Below, piece by piece: positions 25,520 through 32,454 of a DNA stretch of 48,876 nucleotides. Position numbers and translations under genes: made by a program. Origin of the DNA: a virus; the IMG/VR virus record IMGVR_UViG_3300045996_000280, positions 1 through 48,876 of that record, one strand, 5' to 3'. How positions within the stretch are numbered: position 1 is the first letter of the stretch; each line of letters starts with the position of its first letter. The notes under the pieces were generated by a model that was not told the origin of the DNA, did not search any database, and saw only the letters and a program-made list of their open reading frames with translations.

Positions 25520-26301
25520 ATACGCGCGAGAGGGCCACACAGCCCGGCAGCGCCGAGTGCGACATGCCAGTCCTTGGGAAAGGAACACCTAGACCCCCTC
25601 AAATGGTGTTAGCCAGGCTGTCAAAGACATGCCGAGCTACGCGAGGCACAGCCAATAGCCCTAGAAGGCCCCTAGAAGGCTCTAGGAGCCTCCAACGGAG
25701 GTAACCAGCAGGGGTAGGTGCTATGTGACCTGAAAATGCCCCAAAAGGGCTAAAATCCCAAACACCCTGTTTTATGGGAAATTGTAGAAATTTGGGAAAG
25801 TGGCTTACGCCGAACTGGGCCCTGGGAAGTTTTCCCCCACCCCCCTCCTAGACATGGTGTTTTTCTGGTGAGCATCAGCCTGTAACAGTGGTTCGATTCC
25901 CCACACAGGCATCACACAGCCGCTGAAATCAACAGCTTGGCATTGATGTGTGTAGAAGCTCCTCGCCTGCCCTACCTAACCCATGCCTAGCCCCCCCTCA
26001 TGTAAGGGGGTGTGCCCTGGTCTAGTTGGGTGTTGATTAGCTGAACGTGTGTTCATTAATACCCGGGTACAATTGGCTTGAGGCAGGTCAAATGTATACA
26101 CTGTTTACATTCAGCCCCCTATCAGCCCCCTAAGTTCCACACAGCACAATAGGTTTTTACAATGACAAAGCCTGTTGCAATAGCTACATCTCATCGACCT
26201 AGCCCCTTTTTTCCTTTTTAGGTTGTCTTTTCCTTTTTCTTCAGGCACAATGCAGTCATGCATCGGGACAAGGGTGTCCCAGCCCAATCAGGAGAAATGA
26301 C
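25520..26301. other. Gene-free control region or leader of the right arm
   Basis: About 780 bases contain no credible gene on either strand. They hold a tandem 11-base repeat CCCTAGAAGGC (25659-25669 and 25670-25680), directly followed by the hairpin GGCTC-TAG-GAGCC. They also hold a TCCCAAA/TTTGGGA inverted repeat (25756-25762 and 25791-25797), a CCCCCT/AGGGGG hairpin near 25990-26012, and a tRNA-like T-arm fragment near 25885-25915. Promoter candidates lie at both ends. The position between divergent arms suits an origin of replication or regulatory leader. That is inference. Confidence 0.6.
26073..26100 (+). promoter_or_regulatory. Sigma70-like promoter upstream of the first early gene
   Basis: TTGGCT (26073-26078) and TATACA (26095-26100) have a 16-base spacer. 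The first right-arm gene starts about 200 bases downstream. A second weak candidate overlaps 26156-26184. Confidence 0.45.
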
Positions 26302-26532
26302 ATGAGCTACGCCCAATATTGCCGCCTGCACTTGAGTGTTGCCGATTCCAACCGTACCCTTGTGCGACATGCTCAAAAGATGCTCAGTGTGGAAGGCCGC
26401 AGCGCGGCCATGCGTAAGGTCCGTCATGATTGGCTGCGTGCAATGATTGCAGAGCATGACAAGGCGAGAAACCTCACAGCCTACCTCTGCCAGAAAACTT
26501 CCCGTGCCAATCCTCAGCCGGTGCGACGTTGA
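26302..26532 (+). CDS. Early hypothetical protein
   Basis: A 76-residue basic protein, the first gene of the right arm, with a GGAGA ribosome site about six bases before the ATG. It is rich in Arg and Ala, with a helical middle (RSAAMRKVRHDWLRAMIAEH) and a basic tail. It could bind nucleic acid. No family is recognised. First-position early genes often act on the host. Confidence 0.65.
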   Translation: MSYAQYCRLHLSVADSNRTLVRHAQKMLSVEGRSAAMRKVRHDWLRAMIAEHDKARNLTAYLCQKTSRANPQPVRR

Positions 26533-26602
26533 AATTATCAGTCTCGCCTAACCACAACAACGCACCTGGAGCCTGTAAAGGCGAAGGTGCAAGGAAAACG
26601 CT

Positions 26603-26791
26603 ATGACACCAACAGCCCTCCTCACCTGGATCAACACCCATGACACGGGTGTGTGGCCGGCAGCTGTGTTGACACCTCAAAACACGGTTGTGATTCGCTC
26701 TGTAGGCTACAACAGCGCCACAGACGAACACTTTCGCTATGAAGATGAGGTGTCTAGCTACGCTGATGCCCGTCAGATTCTCGGCTACTAA
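26603..26791 (+). CDS. Early hypothetical protein
   Basis: A 62-residue protein with AAGGAAAA just ahead of its ATG. It is acidic, with mixed helix and strand character and no motif I recognise. It shares a transcript with the genes on either side and ends 15 bases before the next ATG. Confidence 0.6.
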   Translation: MTPTALLTWINTHDTGVWPAAVLTPQNTVVIRSVGYNSATDEHFRYEDEVSSYADARQILGY

Positions 26792-26806
26792 CAGGTAAGG
26801 TACATC

Positions 26807-26968
26807 ATGGACACCAAGCCGCGTGTGTATATCACCAAGAGCCGAAGCGGCCACTACCACGTCACCATCAAGGACGCAGGTGGCTTTACCGTGGCCCGAA
26901 GCGGTAAATGCGAACTTGAAACCGCGCGTCTATTCGCCCGCGAAGAACTCGCCAAGCTCGCCACCTAA
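26807..26968 (+). CDS. Small basic early protein
   Basis: A 53-residue protein that reads as a short beta-beta-alpha unit (VYITKSRSGHYHVTIKDAGG, then an Arg/Glu-rich helix). Sequences of this shape occur in DUF-type phage proteins that may bind DNA, but I cannot name one. A terminator hairpin follows directly. Confidence 0.6.
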   Translation: MDTKPRVYITKSRSGHYHVTIKDAGGFTVARSGKCELETARLFAREELAKLAT

Positions 26969-26982
26969 CATCCGCTGCCCGA

Positions 26983-27009
26983 CCCGCCTTGTGCGGGCTT
27001 TCTCTTTTG
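26983..27009 (+). terminator. Intrinsic terminator before the H-NS-like gene
   Basis: Stem CCCGC (26983-26987) with GCGGG (26993-26997) is followed by CTTTCTCTTTT. It separates the first three early genes from the H-NS homologue. Confidence 0.75.
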
Positions 27010-27044
27010 TGTACATTTGACATGTTCAAAACATCGGAGGAAAC

Positions 27045-27350
27045 ATGTCCCTAGCTGACCTCATTAAGCAAAAAGAGGAACTTGAGAAGGCCATTGCACA
27101 GCAGCAGGCAGAAGAGCGCGGCAACGCAGTTGCCCAGGTCCGCGAGCTAATGTCCACCTATGGGCTTACGGTTTCAGACCTAGCGCCACAGAGGGCGCCA
27201 ACACGCCGCACAGCAAGCAAGGGTCTGAAGGTAGCTGCCAAGTATGTCAACAAAGACACCGGGGAATACTGGACTGGCAGGGGCCTGCAACCCAAGTGGC
27301 TGCGAGCCAAGCTAGCAGAGGGCGCCAAGCTAGCTGACTTCGCCACCTAA
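27045..27350 (+). CDS. H-NS family nucleoid protein (BpH3-like)
   Basis: A 101-residue protein with the two-part H-NS layout. An N-terminal coiled coil (about residues 3-40, LIKQKEELEKAIAQQQ) would give dimers. The C-terminal DNA-binding domain has KYVNKDTGEYWTGRGLQPKWL, close to the betaproteobacterial H-NS signature with the TGRG loop that enters the AT-rich minor groove. Phage H-NS homologues can silence or de-silence host and phage genes. The ribosome site is CGGAGGAAAC. It is its own unit between two terminators. Confidence 0.88.
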   Translation: MSLADLIKQKEELEKAIAQQQAEERGNAVAQVRELMSTYGLTVSDLAPQRAPTRRTASKGLKVAAKYVNKDTGEYWTGRGLQPKWLRAKLAEGAKLADFAT

Positions 27351-27357
27351 CAACAAG

Positions 27358-27379
27358 GCCACCCTAGAGGTGGCTTTTT
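27358..27379 (+). terminator. Intrinsic terminator after the H-NS-like gene
   Basis: GCCACC (27358-27363) pairs with GGTGGC (27369-27374), and five T residues follow. It closes the H-NS unit. Confidence 0.88.
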
Positions 27380-27430
27380 CATGTCCGCTGAGTAGGCACG
27401 GAAAATAGATGTAACAGTTTGTAAATCGCC

Positions 27431-27460
27431 ATCTTTTTCCTTTTTAGGGTGTTATAGTGG
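27431..27460 (+). promoter_or_regulatory. Extended -10 promoter of the exported-protein cassette
   Basis: TGT-TATAGT (27450-27458) is an extended -10 element with no good -35 hexamer. The preceding TTTTTCCTTTTTAGG is repeated almost exactly near 26208-26223, which may mark a shared early control element. Confidence 0.5.
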
Positions 27461-27493
27461 CTACATCGACAACACATCTCCCTGGAGTGCATC

Positions 27494-27724
27494 ATGGCAG
27501 CTTTGAACGGTCACAAGAATTGGAATCACTGGAACGTGTCTCTCTGGATCAACAACGACGAGGGCCTGTATGGCATGGCCCGTGAACTGGTTCGCGACAG
27601 TGAATCCCGCGACCTTGCTGCCCGCTCCATGCTGGAAGCCTTGCGCGAATTTGGCAACACCAAGACCCCGGATGGTGCTCCCTACAGTGTCAGCAGCATT
27701 CGTGCTGCAATGGTGGACATGTGA
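27494..27724 (+). CDS. DUF7249-like phage protein
   Basis: A 76-residue acidic protein with the motif NGHKNWNHWNVSLWINNDEG near the N-terminus, which I recognise from a family of small phage and plasmid proteins of unknown role. The stop overlaps the ATG of the following secreted protein, so the three genes at 27494-28553 form a coupled unit under one promoter. Confidence 0.75.
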   Translation: MAALNGHKNWNHWNVSLWINNDEGLYGMARELVRDSESRDLAARSMLEALREFGNTKTPDGAPYSVSSIRAAMVDM

Positions 27725-28161
27725 AACCCATCATCCTCACCCTTGTTGTTGTGTGTGCTCCGGCCCAGGCCGACATCATTGGTGTGCACTTACATAGCCG
27801 CCATGAGTCAGAGTCACACGTTGTCACGGCACCCGATGGCACCACCTTCACCCAGCGATACAACAACCAAAACCGTGGCATCTACTATATGCACGACAGT
27901 GGGTTGACAGCTGGGTTCTACCGCAACAGCTACAACAGAGACACGTTCTATGCTGGGTACACGTGGCAAGGCCCTACCTGGGGCCCTATCCGTCCTGCCG
28001 TGTCCATCACTGGTGCCACTGGTTACAGTCAGGTACATGATGTGGGCAAGATTCGCCTGCAAGTGATGCCGTCTGTTCAAATCTTCGGATTTGTGCGTTA
28101 TGCTGTAGCTCCCGCTAAAGGTGGTGTTCTTCAACATATTTCTATAGAGAAAAATCTATGA
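27721..28161 (+). CDS. Exported protein with signal peptide, beta-rich
   Basis: A 146-residue protein with a short, weak signal peptide (MKPIILTLVVVCAPAQA, probable cleavage after AQA). The mature part has many aromatic and Gly residues in alternating strands (RGIYYMHDSGLTAGFYRNSY, FYAGYTWQGP), which suggests a small beta-barrel or periplasmic beta protein. Similar exported proteins occur in phages and proteobacteria without known function. Next to a lipoprotein gene, it may alter the host envelope, for example to block other phages. Confidence 0.7.
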   Translation: MKPIILTLVVVCAPAQADIIGVHLHSRHESESHVVTAPDGTTFTQRYNNQNRGIYYMHDSGLTAGFYRNSYNRDTFYAGYTWQGPTWGPIRPAVSITGATGYSQVHDVGKIRLQVMPSVQIFGFVRYAVAPAKGGVLQHISIEKNL

Positions 28162-28553
28162 AAACCGTGATTTTGTTGGCAACTTGTGTCTTTTTGCACG
28201 GTTGTGCATCTAGAGATGGTGTTGTTGTGAAGGCCTCGCCCCTTAGCGGGGCTTCTTCACGTCCGGCATCCAGTGAACCTGTGTGCCTGCTACCCGGGTC
28301 TATCAACCTACCCCACACTGTTGTAGGCAATGTGGTTGCCACAAAGCGCAGCTATGGACAAGTGGACGAGCTTGCACCCGAGGTTGCCAAGTCGGCACGC
28401 CGCATGGGTGGCAATGCTGTTGTCAACTGGGCACCCTCACAACGCTTCAAAGGCCCTGTTGCATGGCGCGCCGTGGCCCCCACTGGTCAAGGTCTTGTCG
28501 TTTTTGTGCCTGAAACATTCAGTTGCACGCAACTTGGTGGACAAGTCTTTTAA
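28158..28553 (+). CDS. Lipoprotein
   Basis: A 131-residue protein whose signal peptide ends in a lipobox (FLHGC, Cys about residue 16), so it should be lipidated and anchored in the envelope. The rest has Pro/Ser-rich and beta stretches, including GNVVATKRSYGQVDEL and MGGNAVVNW, which resemble YbjQ/UPF0145-like proteins. It overlaps the stop of the exported-protein gene. Phage lipoproteins often mask receptors and prevent superinfection. That role is inferred. Confidence 0.75.
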   Translation: MKTVILLATCVFLHGCASRDGVVVKASPLSGASSRPASSEPVCLLPGSINLPHTVVGNVVATKRSYGQVDELAPEVAKSARRMGGNAVVNWAPSQRFKGPVAWRAVAPTGQGLVVFVPETFSCTQLGGQVF

Positions 28554-28571
28554 GAAAAAGGCCTAAAGTTG

Positions 28572-28600
28572 TTGACTTGGTCGAAAAGCTGTCCTAAAAT
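28572..28600 (+). promoter_or_regulatory. Strong sigma70-like promoter
   Basis: TTGACT (28572-28577) and TAAAAT (28595-28600) have the ideal 17-base spacing. The next gene starts 30 bases later behind AAGGAA. This is the best sigma70 match seen in the window. Confidence 0.85.
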
Positions 28601-28630
28601 TCACAACATCTTGTGCAGAAAGGAACTAAA

Positions 28631-29020
28631 ATGCCCTTTGTTTCACCGAACTTCCAAGACGCATCCTACGAACTCAAGTCAATTCCTAAACCTAAAATCG
28701 TAAAACCAATGGCAAACCCCAAGGCTCTTTCCCCAGTTCTCATTGCTTCCATGATTCGCAGCGCGGCAACGCCGGGTAGCGGTGTCACCCAGGCATCCCT
28801 GCTGTCTCTGGTGATTTCGAGCACGGTGATGACCTATGGCACCCATGCCGCATCCTTTGAGAAGGAGCGTCCTGGTGTGTACGTGGTGAGCTACTACCTG
28901 GAAGGCACGATGGTGGATCAAGTGCAGGCCGCCAACACCGCAGAAGCAAAGAGTCTCGTGATTGAGTACCTAGTTAACGCCGCGCGAGAAGAAATTGCAA
29001 AAGAAAAGCAGAACGCCTAG
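28631..29020 (+). CDS. Early hypothetical protein with strong promoter
   Basis: A 129-residue protein with its own near-consensus promoter and terminator. The middle (LIASMIRSAATPGSGVTQASLLSLVISSTVM) is uncharged and helical, and the end is a charged helix. No family is recognised. Isolation in a single-gene unit with strong signals suggests an early, highly expressed, host-directed function. Confidence 0.7.
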   Translation: MPFVSPNFQDASYELKSIPKPKIVKPMANPKALSPVLIASMIRSAATPGSGVTQASLLSLVISSTVMTYGTHAASFEKERPGVYVVSYYLEGTMVDQVQAANTAEAKSLVIEYLVNAAREEIAKEKQNA

Positions 29021-29043
29021 GATTAACGCCCTCCCTCCCAACA

Positions 29044-29070
29044 AGGCCCGTTTTACAGCGGGCCTTTTTT
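29044..29070 (+). terminator. Intrinsic terminator
   Basis: AGGCCCG (29044-29050) pairs with CGGGCCT (29059-29065), followed by T residues. A larger alternative pairing of AGCGGGC with GCCCGCT downstream (near 29096-29103) could make the site bidirectional. Confidence 0.85.
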
Positions 29071-29206
29071 GTTTCTACACCCAGCCTGCTGTAAAAAGCC
29101 CGCTTTTTCACGTCTGAAGCTTGCGACGACGTATGTGCAAATGGTCGGCACCTGCCGTTCTACGGGTAAACACCTAGGAAAAAGATAGAAAAAGAGGAAA
29201 AACAAG

Positions 29207-29235
29207 TTGCCAAAAAGGAAAAGCGGGCGTACATT
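29207..29235 (+). promoter_or_regulatory. Sigma70-like promoter for the long right-arm operon
   Basis: TTGCCA (29207-29212) and TACATT (29230-29235) are 17 bases apart. Downstream genes then follow with ATGA overlaps for many kilobases, so this may start the main replication operon. Confidence 0.7.
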
Positions 29236-29276
29236 ACACACATGGGCACAACTCACCCATTAAAGGAGAAAACCAA

Positions 29277-29453
29277 GTGACTTCCATCTTTGTGTCGCCC
29301 TCTGATGGGGCAACCCGCGAGTTTCACGGCCCTGAATGTGAGGCCAACATCTTGTTTGGTGGTGTTTTGCTGATTGTTTGTAGTGAAACCGAGCAACACG
29401 CCTGGGCACCTGGCAGTTGGCACAGCTACCGCGTTACCAAGGAGCAGCAATGA
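29277..29453 (+). CDS. Small early protein, GTG start
   Basis: A 58-residue frame that starts at GTG with AAAGGAG eight bases upstream, about 40 bases after the promoter. It ends in an ATGA-type overlap with the next gene. It has a short hydrophobic centre (ANILFGGVLLIVC) and a Trp/His-rich end. The function is unknown. Confidence 0.65.
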   Translation: MTSIFVSPSDGATREFHGPECEANILFGGVLLIVCSETEQHAWAPGSWHSYRVTKEQQ

Positions 29454-29794
29454 ACCTCTACGATCAAATCATGAAAATCCGTAGTAGTGCCGTAGATGCA
29501 CACGACGAATTCCCAGACCAACACAGTGCCTATATGGCCGGCCACAAACATGCCCGCCATGCTGCTGCTGAACTGGCTATGGAGGCTAATGTTGTGATTG
29601 ATGTGGCCTCCATGCACGCAAACATACAAGCCAAACAGATTAGTGAACAACACGAACTTATCGAGCAGTTGGCTGAGGCACTAGCCCAGTCGGTCGAATA
29701 CATTAAGGAATACCAGCAGGCCGACAACGCACGTGCAACACTTTTCAGCGCCTGCGCCGCTCTGAAAGCTGTGCAGGAGTACCGCGATGGCTGA
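29450..29794 (+). CDS. Helical early protein
   Basis: A 114-residue protein starting at the overlapping ATG. It has an HDEFPDQHSAYMAGHKHAR segment and a long helix (QISEQHELIEQLAEALAQSV) like those of small phage proteins of unknown role. An earlier alternative start upstream is less likely because of the overlap. The end overlaps a tiny membrane-peptide gene. Confidence 0.7.
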   Translation: MNLYDQIMKIRSSAVDAHDEFPDQHSAYMAGHKHARHAAAELAMEANVVIDVASMHANIQAKQISEQHELIEQLAEALAQSVEYIKEYQQADNARATLFSACAALKAVQEYRDG

Positions 29795-29876
29795 CCTTCA
29801 ATTCTGGACCTCGTTGGCTGTGCTGCTGACATTCATTTACGTGCTTGCACGTGTGTTGGCTATTTGCTACGAATAG
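29787..29876 (+). CDS. Tiny single-TM peptide
   Basis: A 29-residue frame, mostly one hydrophobic helix (WTSLAVLLTFIYVLARVLAI), overlapping the preceding stop by eight bases. It would insert into the inner membrane. It is short, but the chain of overlapping starts supports translation. Confidence 0.5.
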   Translation: MADLQFWTSLAVLLTFIYVLARVLAICYE

Positions 29877-29886
29877 GGAGATTACA

Positions 29887-29979
29887 ATGAGTGATGTTTT
29901 CTTTTTTCTTTTTGGTGTAATCTTTGCACTTGTGTGTGAAATGGTGTTGGACCTGTTCAAGAAAGGGATTGAGCAATGA
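29887..29979 (+). CDS. Tiny single-TM peptide
   Basis: A 30-residue frame, one hydrophobic helix (VFFFLFGVIFALVCEMVL) followed by a basic end. AGGGAG lies about eight bases upstream, and the stop overlaps the next ATG. With the previous peptide it forms a pair of membrane micro-proteins. Confidence 0.5.
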   Translation: MSDVFFFLFGVIFALVCEMVLDLFKKGIEQ

Positions 29980-30125
29980 CCTTCGACTTCTACCTCGATG
30001 CGTGGAAATATGCAGTGCGGCATCGCATTGCGGCCAAACTTATTAAAAAGATTAAACGCTTTGATGAAAAGCACCTGTGTTTTCAGGTGGTCTATCAATT
30101 GCCCAATGTGCGAGGTGTCAAATGA
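29976..30125 (+). CDS. Small basic protein
   Basis: A 49-residue protein rich in Lys, Arg and aromatic residues (AVRHRIAAKLIKKIKRF), joined to its neighbours by ATGA overlaps on both sides. It could be membrane-peripheral or bind nucleic acid. No family is recognised. Base composition becomes markedly GC-rich just after it. Confidence 0.55.
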   Translation: MTFDFYLDAWKYAVRHRIAAKLIKKIKRFDEKHLCFQVVYQLPNVRGVK

Positions 30126-30391
30126 ACAACAATCAAGGGCCTGAGTGGGTGGAGCGGGCGATGGCCCTGGCAGATTCGATTCGGCTGGCCGATGAACTCG
30201 CAGGCGACGAGGACGAGGCGAGCGAATCTGATGCTGACCGCACGTGGAGCGCCCTCCGCGCCCACCTCGAATCCCGAGAGGCCCTGGTGAAGCAGTTGGC
30301 CGAGGCGCTGGAAGAACTGCACTACGCCCACACCGACAAAGCAGACGCGCTGGCCCGCGCCGCCCTGGCGGCCTATCAGGAGAAGACATGA
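30122..30391 (+). CDS. Acidic helical protein in GC-rich block
   Basis: An 89-residue, highly acidic helical protein, the first gene of a visibly GC-rich stretch that ends near 32.1 kb. It has LAEALEELHYAHTDKADALARAALAAY at its end, a pattern common to accessory proteins of temperate phages. The function is unknown. Confidence 0.65.
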   Translation: MNNNQGPEWVERAMALADSIRLADELAGDEDEASESDADRTWSALRAHLESREALVKQLAEALEELHYAHTDKADALARAALAAYQEKT

Positions 30392-30795
30392 GCATGACCG
30401 CCGAACGCGCTGCGTATTTTCTGCGCCGCTTCAAGCACGACGAGAAGATGCTGGGCCCGAATGAGCAGGCTGCGCTCGACTTCGCTATTGCCGTCCTCGC
30501 CGCGCAACGGCAAGCCGAGCCGGTGGCGTACCAGTATCAGGACCGGGAAGGGAAGTGGCGCCCGTTCATGGATGAGCGGCACTACGAGAACACGGTAGCC
30601 GATGGCTCTTGGCCAATTCGTGCGCTCTACGCCGGCCCGGTCCCCGCAGCAGGCGACGAGGTTACGGATGCGCTGCCAATGGTCCCCCGTTCAGTCGCAC
30701 AACGGGCCGTGAATCATGCCTCGCTCGGCACTCCCGGCAGCTTGTCGGACGCCACCAAGATGCTCGACGCAGCCATGCAAAAGGACACCCAATGA
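30388..30795 (+). CDS. Accessory phage protein with PVAYQY-type repeat
   Basis: A 135-residue protein starting at the overlapping ATG. The middle, EPVAYQYQDREGKWRPF followed by WPIRALYAGP, belongs to a frequent phage accessory pattern seen in Eaa/Ead-like proteins. The remainder is helical. No biochemical role is known for that pattern. Codon use is richer in GC than in the surrounding replication genes. Confidence 0.65.
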   Translation: MSMTAERAAYFLRRFKHDEKMLGPNEQAALDFAIAVLAAQRQAEPVAYQYQDREGKWRPFMDERHYENTVADGSWPIRALYAGPVPAAGDEVTDALPMVPRSVAQRAVNHASLGTPGSLSDATKMLDAAMQKDTQ

Positions 30796-31685
30796 CCACA
30801 CCGAAAGAACTGGCGGACAAGGCGAAGAAGCTGGCCGCAGAGCCCAACCGATACAACACGCTGTGCGCCACCATCGACCAACTGCAAGCGATGGCCGAGG
30901 CGCGGCAGGGCAGCGGGGAGCCGGTGAATGCCTACACCGCCTGGAGCGCGCATTCGGCGCTCAATCACCTGAGCCTTTACAACGGGCCGGGCCGGTTGGC
31001 CGAGGCGACTGCGATGCTGGTGCCCGCCCCACCCTCTGCGCAACAGGCGACCGATGCTTACGACCCCGAGAATGATCCCCCAGCATGCGAGCCGTCCGAC
31101 TGGTCGCCTCCTGCCGGGTGGGACGGTGACGGGTCAGTGGCCGCGATGGCTCGCCGGGCCGCACAACAGGCGACGGGCTCCGGTCAGGTGCTGACGGAGA
31201 ACAGCGCGCTTGAAACGCTCATTGTTCTCGCAAAGTTCCTTGGGATCAACGAGGCAGAGGAGAAGGCCCGACCAAGTTATGACGGCTCTGCACCTGTGTC
31301 GCGCACCTTCATGGCGGCTATCGAGCGATTCGCAGCGGCCACCCAGGCGCAGCCCGAGGCGCCGGACTTCCCGGCCGGGGCTATCGTCAACGGCAACATT
31401 CACGCCGACCGTGTAGAGGCAACTGGCTTCGAGTGCGAAGGTGGCAACCTGCCGCTGTGCGCCGACTGGCAGGAGTTCCGCCGGTGCTTCAACCACCTCG
31501 CACACTGGGCGGAACTCCACGCCGCCCCCACTACGGGCAAGCGCGAGCCGCTGCGGGCTGACGTGGCGCTAGACATGGCCGAGCCTCTGCGCCCACTTTT
31601 CAAGAGTGCCGAGGATTGGCTGATGGTGCTGGCATACGCCCGCGCTATTGAACAGGCACACGGCATCACCGGGGAGCAGCGATGA
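30792..31685 (+). CDS. Large accessory protein of the GC-rich block
   Basis: A 297-residue protein of several loosely linked pieces: an N-terminal helical segment (MTTPKELADKAKKLAAE), an Ala/Gln/Pro linker around 85-140, a helical segment near LETLIVLAKFLGINEAEEKA, and a C-terminal part with ECEGGNLPLCADWQEFRR. It looks like a mosaic of accessory-gene modules. No catalytic motif is visible. It overlaps both neighbours in ATGA junctions. Confidence 0.6.
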   Translation: MTTPKELADKAKKLAAEPNRYNTLCATIDQLQAMAEARQGSGEPVNAYTAWSAHSALNHLSLYNGPGRLAEATAMLVPAPPSAQQATDAYDPENDPPACEPSDWSPPAGWDGDGSVAAMARRAAQQATGSGQVLTENSALETLIVLAKFLGINEAEEKARPSYDGSAPVSRTFMAAIERFAAATQAQPEAPDFPAGAIVNGNIHADRVEATGFECEGGNLPLCADWQEFRRCFNHLAHWAELHAAPTTGKREPLRADVALDMAEPLRPLFKSAEDWLMVLAYARAIEQAHGITGEQR

Positions 31686-31816
31686 GCGCGCCTGCACGTA
31701 CCGAACCTCAGTCGCCCGCCGGATACCGCAAGTGCGAGTTCCGCGGCTGCAACACAAACGCCCGAATGCGCGCCTGCTGCGAGCAGGGTCGCCAGGCTGA
31801 CAAGAAAGGAACCTGA
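31682..31816 (+). CDS. Small Cys-rich protein
   Basis: A 44-residue frame with C-x5-C near residues 21-27 and a CC pair near residue 37 (KCEFRGCN, RACCEQGRQ), which may bind a metal. It overlaps the preceding stop and lies one base before the next ATG. It is short and without a recognised family. Confidence 0.5.
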   Translation: MSAPARTEPQSPAGYRKCEFRGCNTNARMRACCEQGRQADKKGT

Positions 31817-31817
31817 C

Positions 31818-32132
31818 ATGCAAACCAACCAAACGCCGGAAGCGCTGGCGGATCACATCCTGACCACTGCCGCGAAATTCCGCCACGCCAAAGCAAGCGA
31901 AGCGCATCACGATTGGACGCTCCTGTGTGCCCTGGTCGACCGCCTGCGCGACATGGCGGCCAGCGGGGCGAAGGAGTGCGCTGCTTTGCAACGCGATGCG
32001 GAGCGGTATCACGTACTGAGGAATCGAGATTACGACTTTGTGGTTGAGCAGGATCGCCCTGGCTGGCGTACCACACTGCCGGTCGGGCGTGGCTTGGATG
32101 AAGCCATCGACGCCGCAACGAAGCGAGGTTGA
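31818..32132 (+). CDS. Accessory helical protein
   Basis: A 104-residue protein with GAACCTG ahead of its ATG, helical N-terminal two-thirds (PEALADHILTTAAKFRHAK, WTLLCALVDRLRDMAAS) and a basic end. It is the last gene of the GC-rich block. The function is unknown. Confidence 0.62.
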   Translation: MQTNQTPEALADHILTTAAKFRHAKASEAHHDWTLLCALVDRLRDMAASGAKECAALQRDAERYHVLRNRDYDFVVEQDRPGWRTTLPVGRGLDEAIDAATKRG

Positions 32133-32133
32133 G

Positions 32134-32454
32134 ATGGAATCTTCCCTAACGGTCCAGATTCCGAAGGTGAAGCAGAATGCTGTCGACTTGGAAGCCCTGT
32201 CGCGTGAGACGGGTGTACCGGTTGAGGTGCTGCGCACGTTTGCAGGAATCTCCGACCCGGCCAACGAGCACCTGTTCACCGCCCAGTCCGCGCGCAAGGC
32301 GTTTGCTGGCGTGAAGGTCTATCAAGTAGGCTATCTTGTTCGCTATTCGCGAATTGGAGAACAAAATTATTTCTTTTCTTTTGACAGAGCCAGTGCAGAG
32401 GAATATGCAGTTAAGCACCACGGCACTGTGCACATCATGTTGGAACAACCGTGA
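32134..32454 (+). CDS. Hypothetical protein with HTH-like N-terminus
   Basis: A 106-residue protein. Residues 15-45 (AVDLEALSRETGVPVEVLRT) could fold as a helix-turn-helix, and the C-terminal half is strand-rich (YQVGYLVRYSRIGEQNYFFSF). Base composition shifts from GC-rich to phage-typical inside this gene, so its ends may have different origins. The stop overlaps the GTG of the deaminase gene. Confidence 0.6.
   Translation: MESSLTVQIPKVKQNAVDLEALSRETGVPVEVLRTFAGISDPANEHLFTAQSARKAFAGVKVYQVGYLVRYSRIGEQNYFFSFDRASAEEYAVKHHGTVHIMLEQP

Noticed and set aside
25283-25612. A 109-codon plus-strand frame in the control region
   Set aside because: It starts at GTG without a ribosome site and runs through three hairpins and a terminator. 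The product is low-complexity and unlike a folded protein.
25860-25935. A functional tRNA gene
   Set aside because: Only a T-arm-like hairpin is present. No anticodon arm, D-arm or matching acceptor strand could be found.
26218-26457. A minus-strand gene opposite the first early gene
   Set aside because: It lies wholly antisense to a gene with a good ribosome site and has no protein-like composition or start signal.
27000-29300. A CRISPR array or defence island in the early cassettes
   Set aside because: No regularly spaced repeats with unique spacers were seen, and none of the proteins carries a known defence nuclease or toxin motif.
29745-32297. Long minus-strand frames opposite the GC-rich block
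   Set aside because: They are antisense shadows, common in GC-rich DNA. The plus-strand genes are linked by regular ATGA overlaps.
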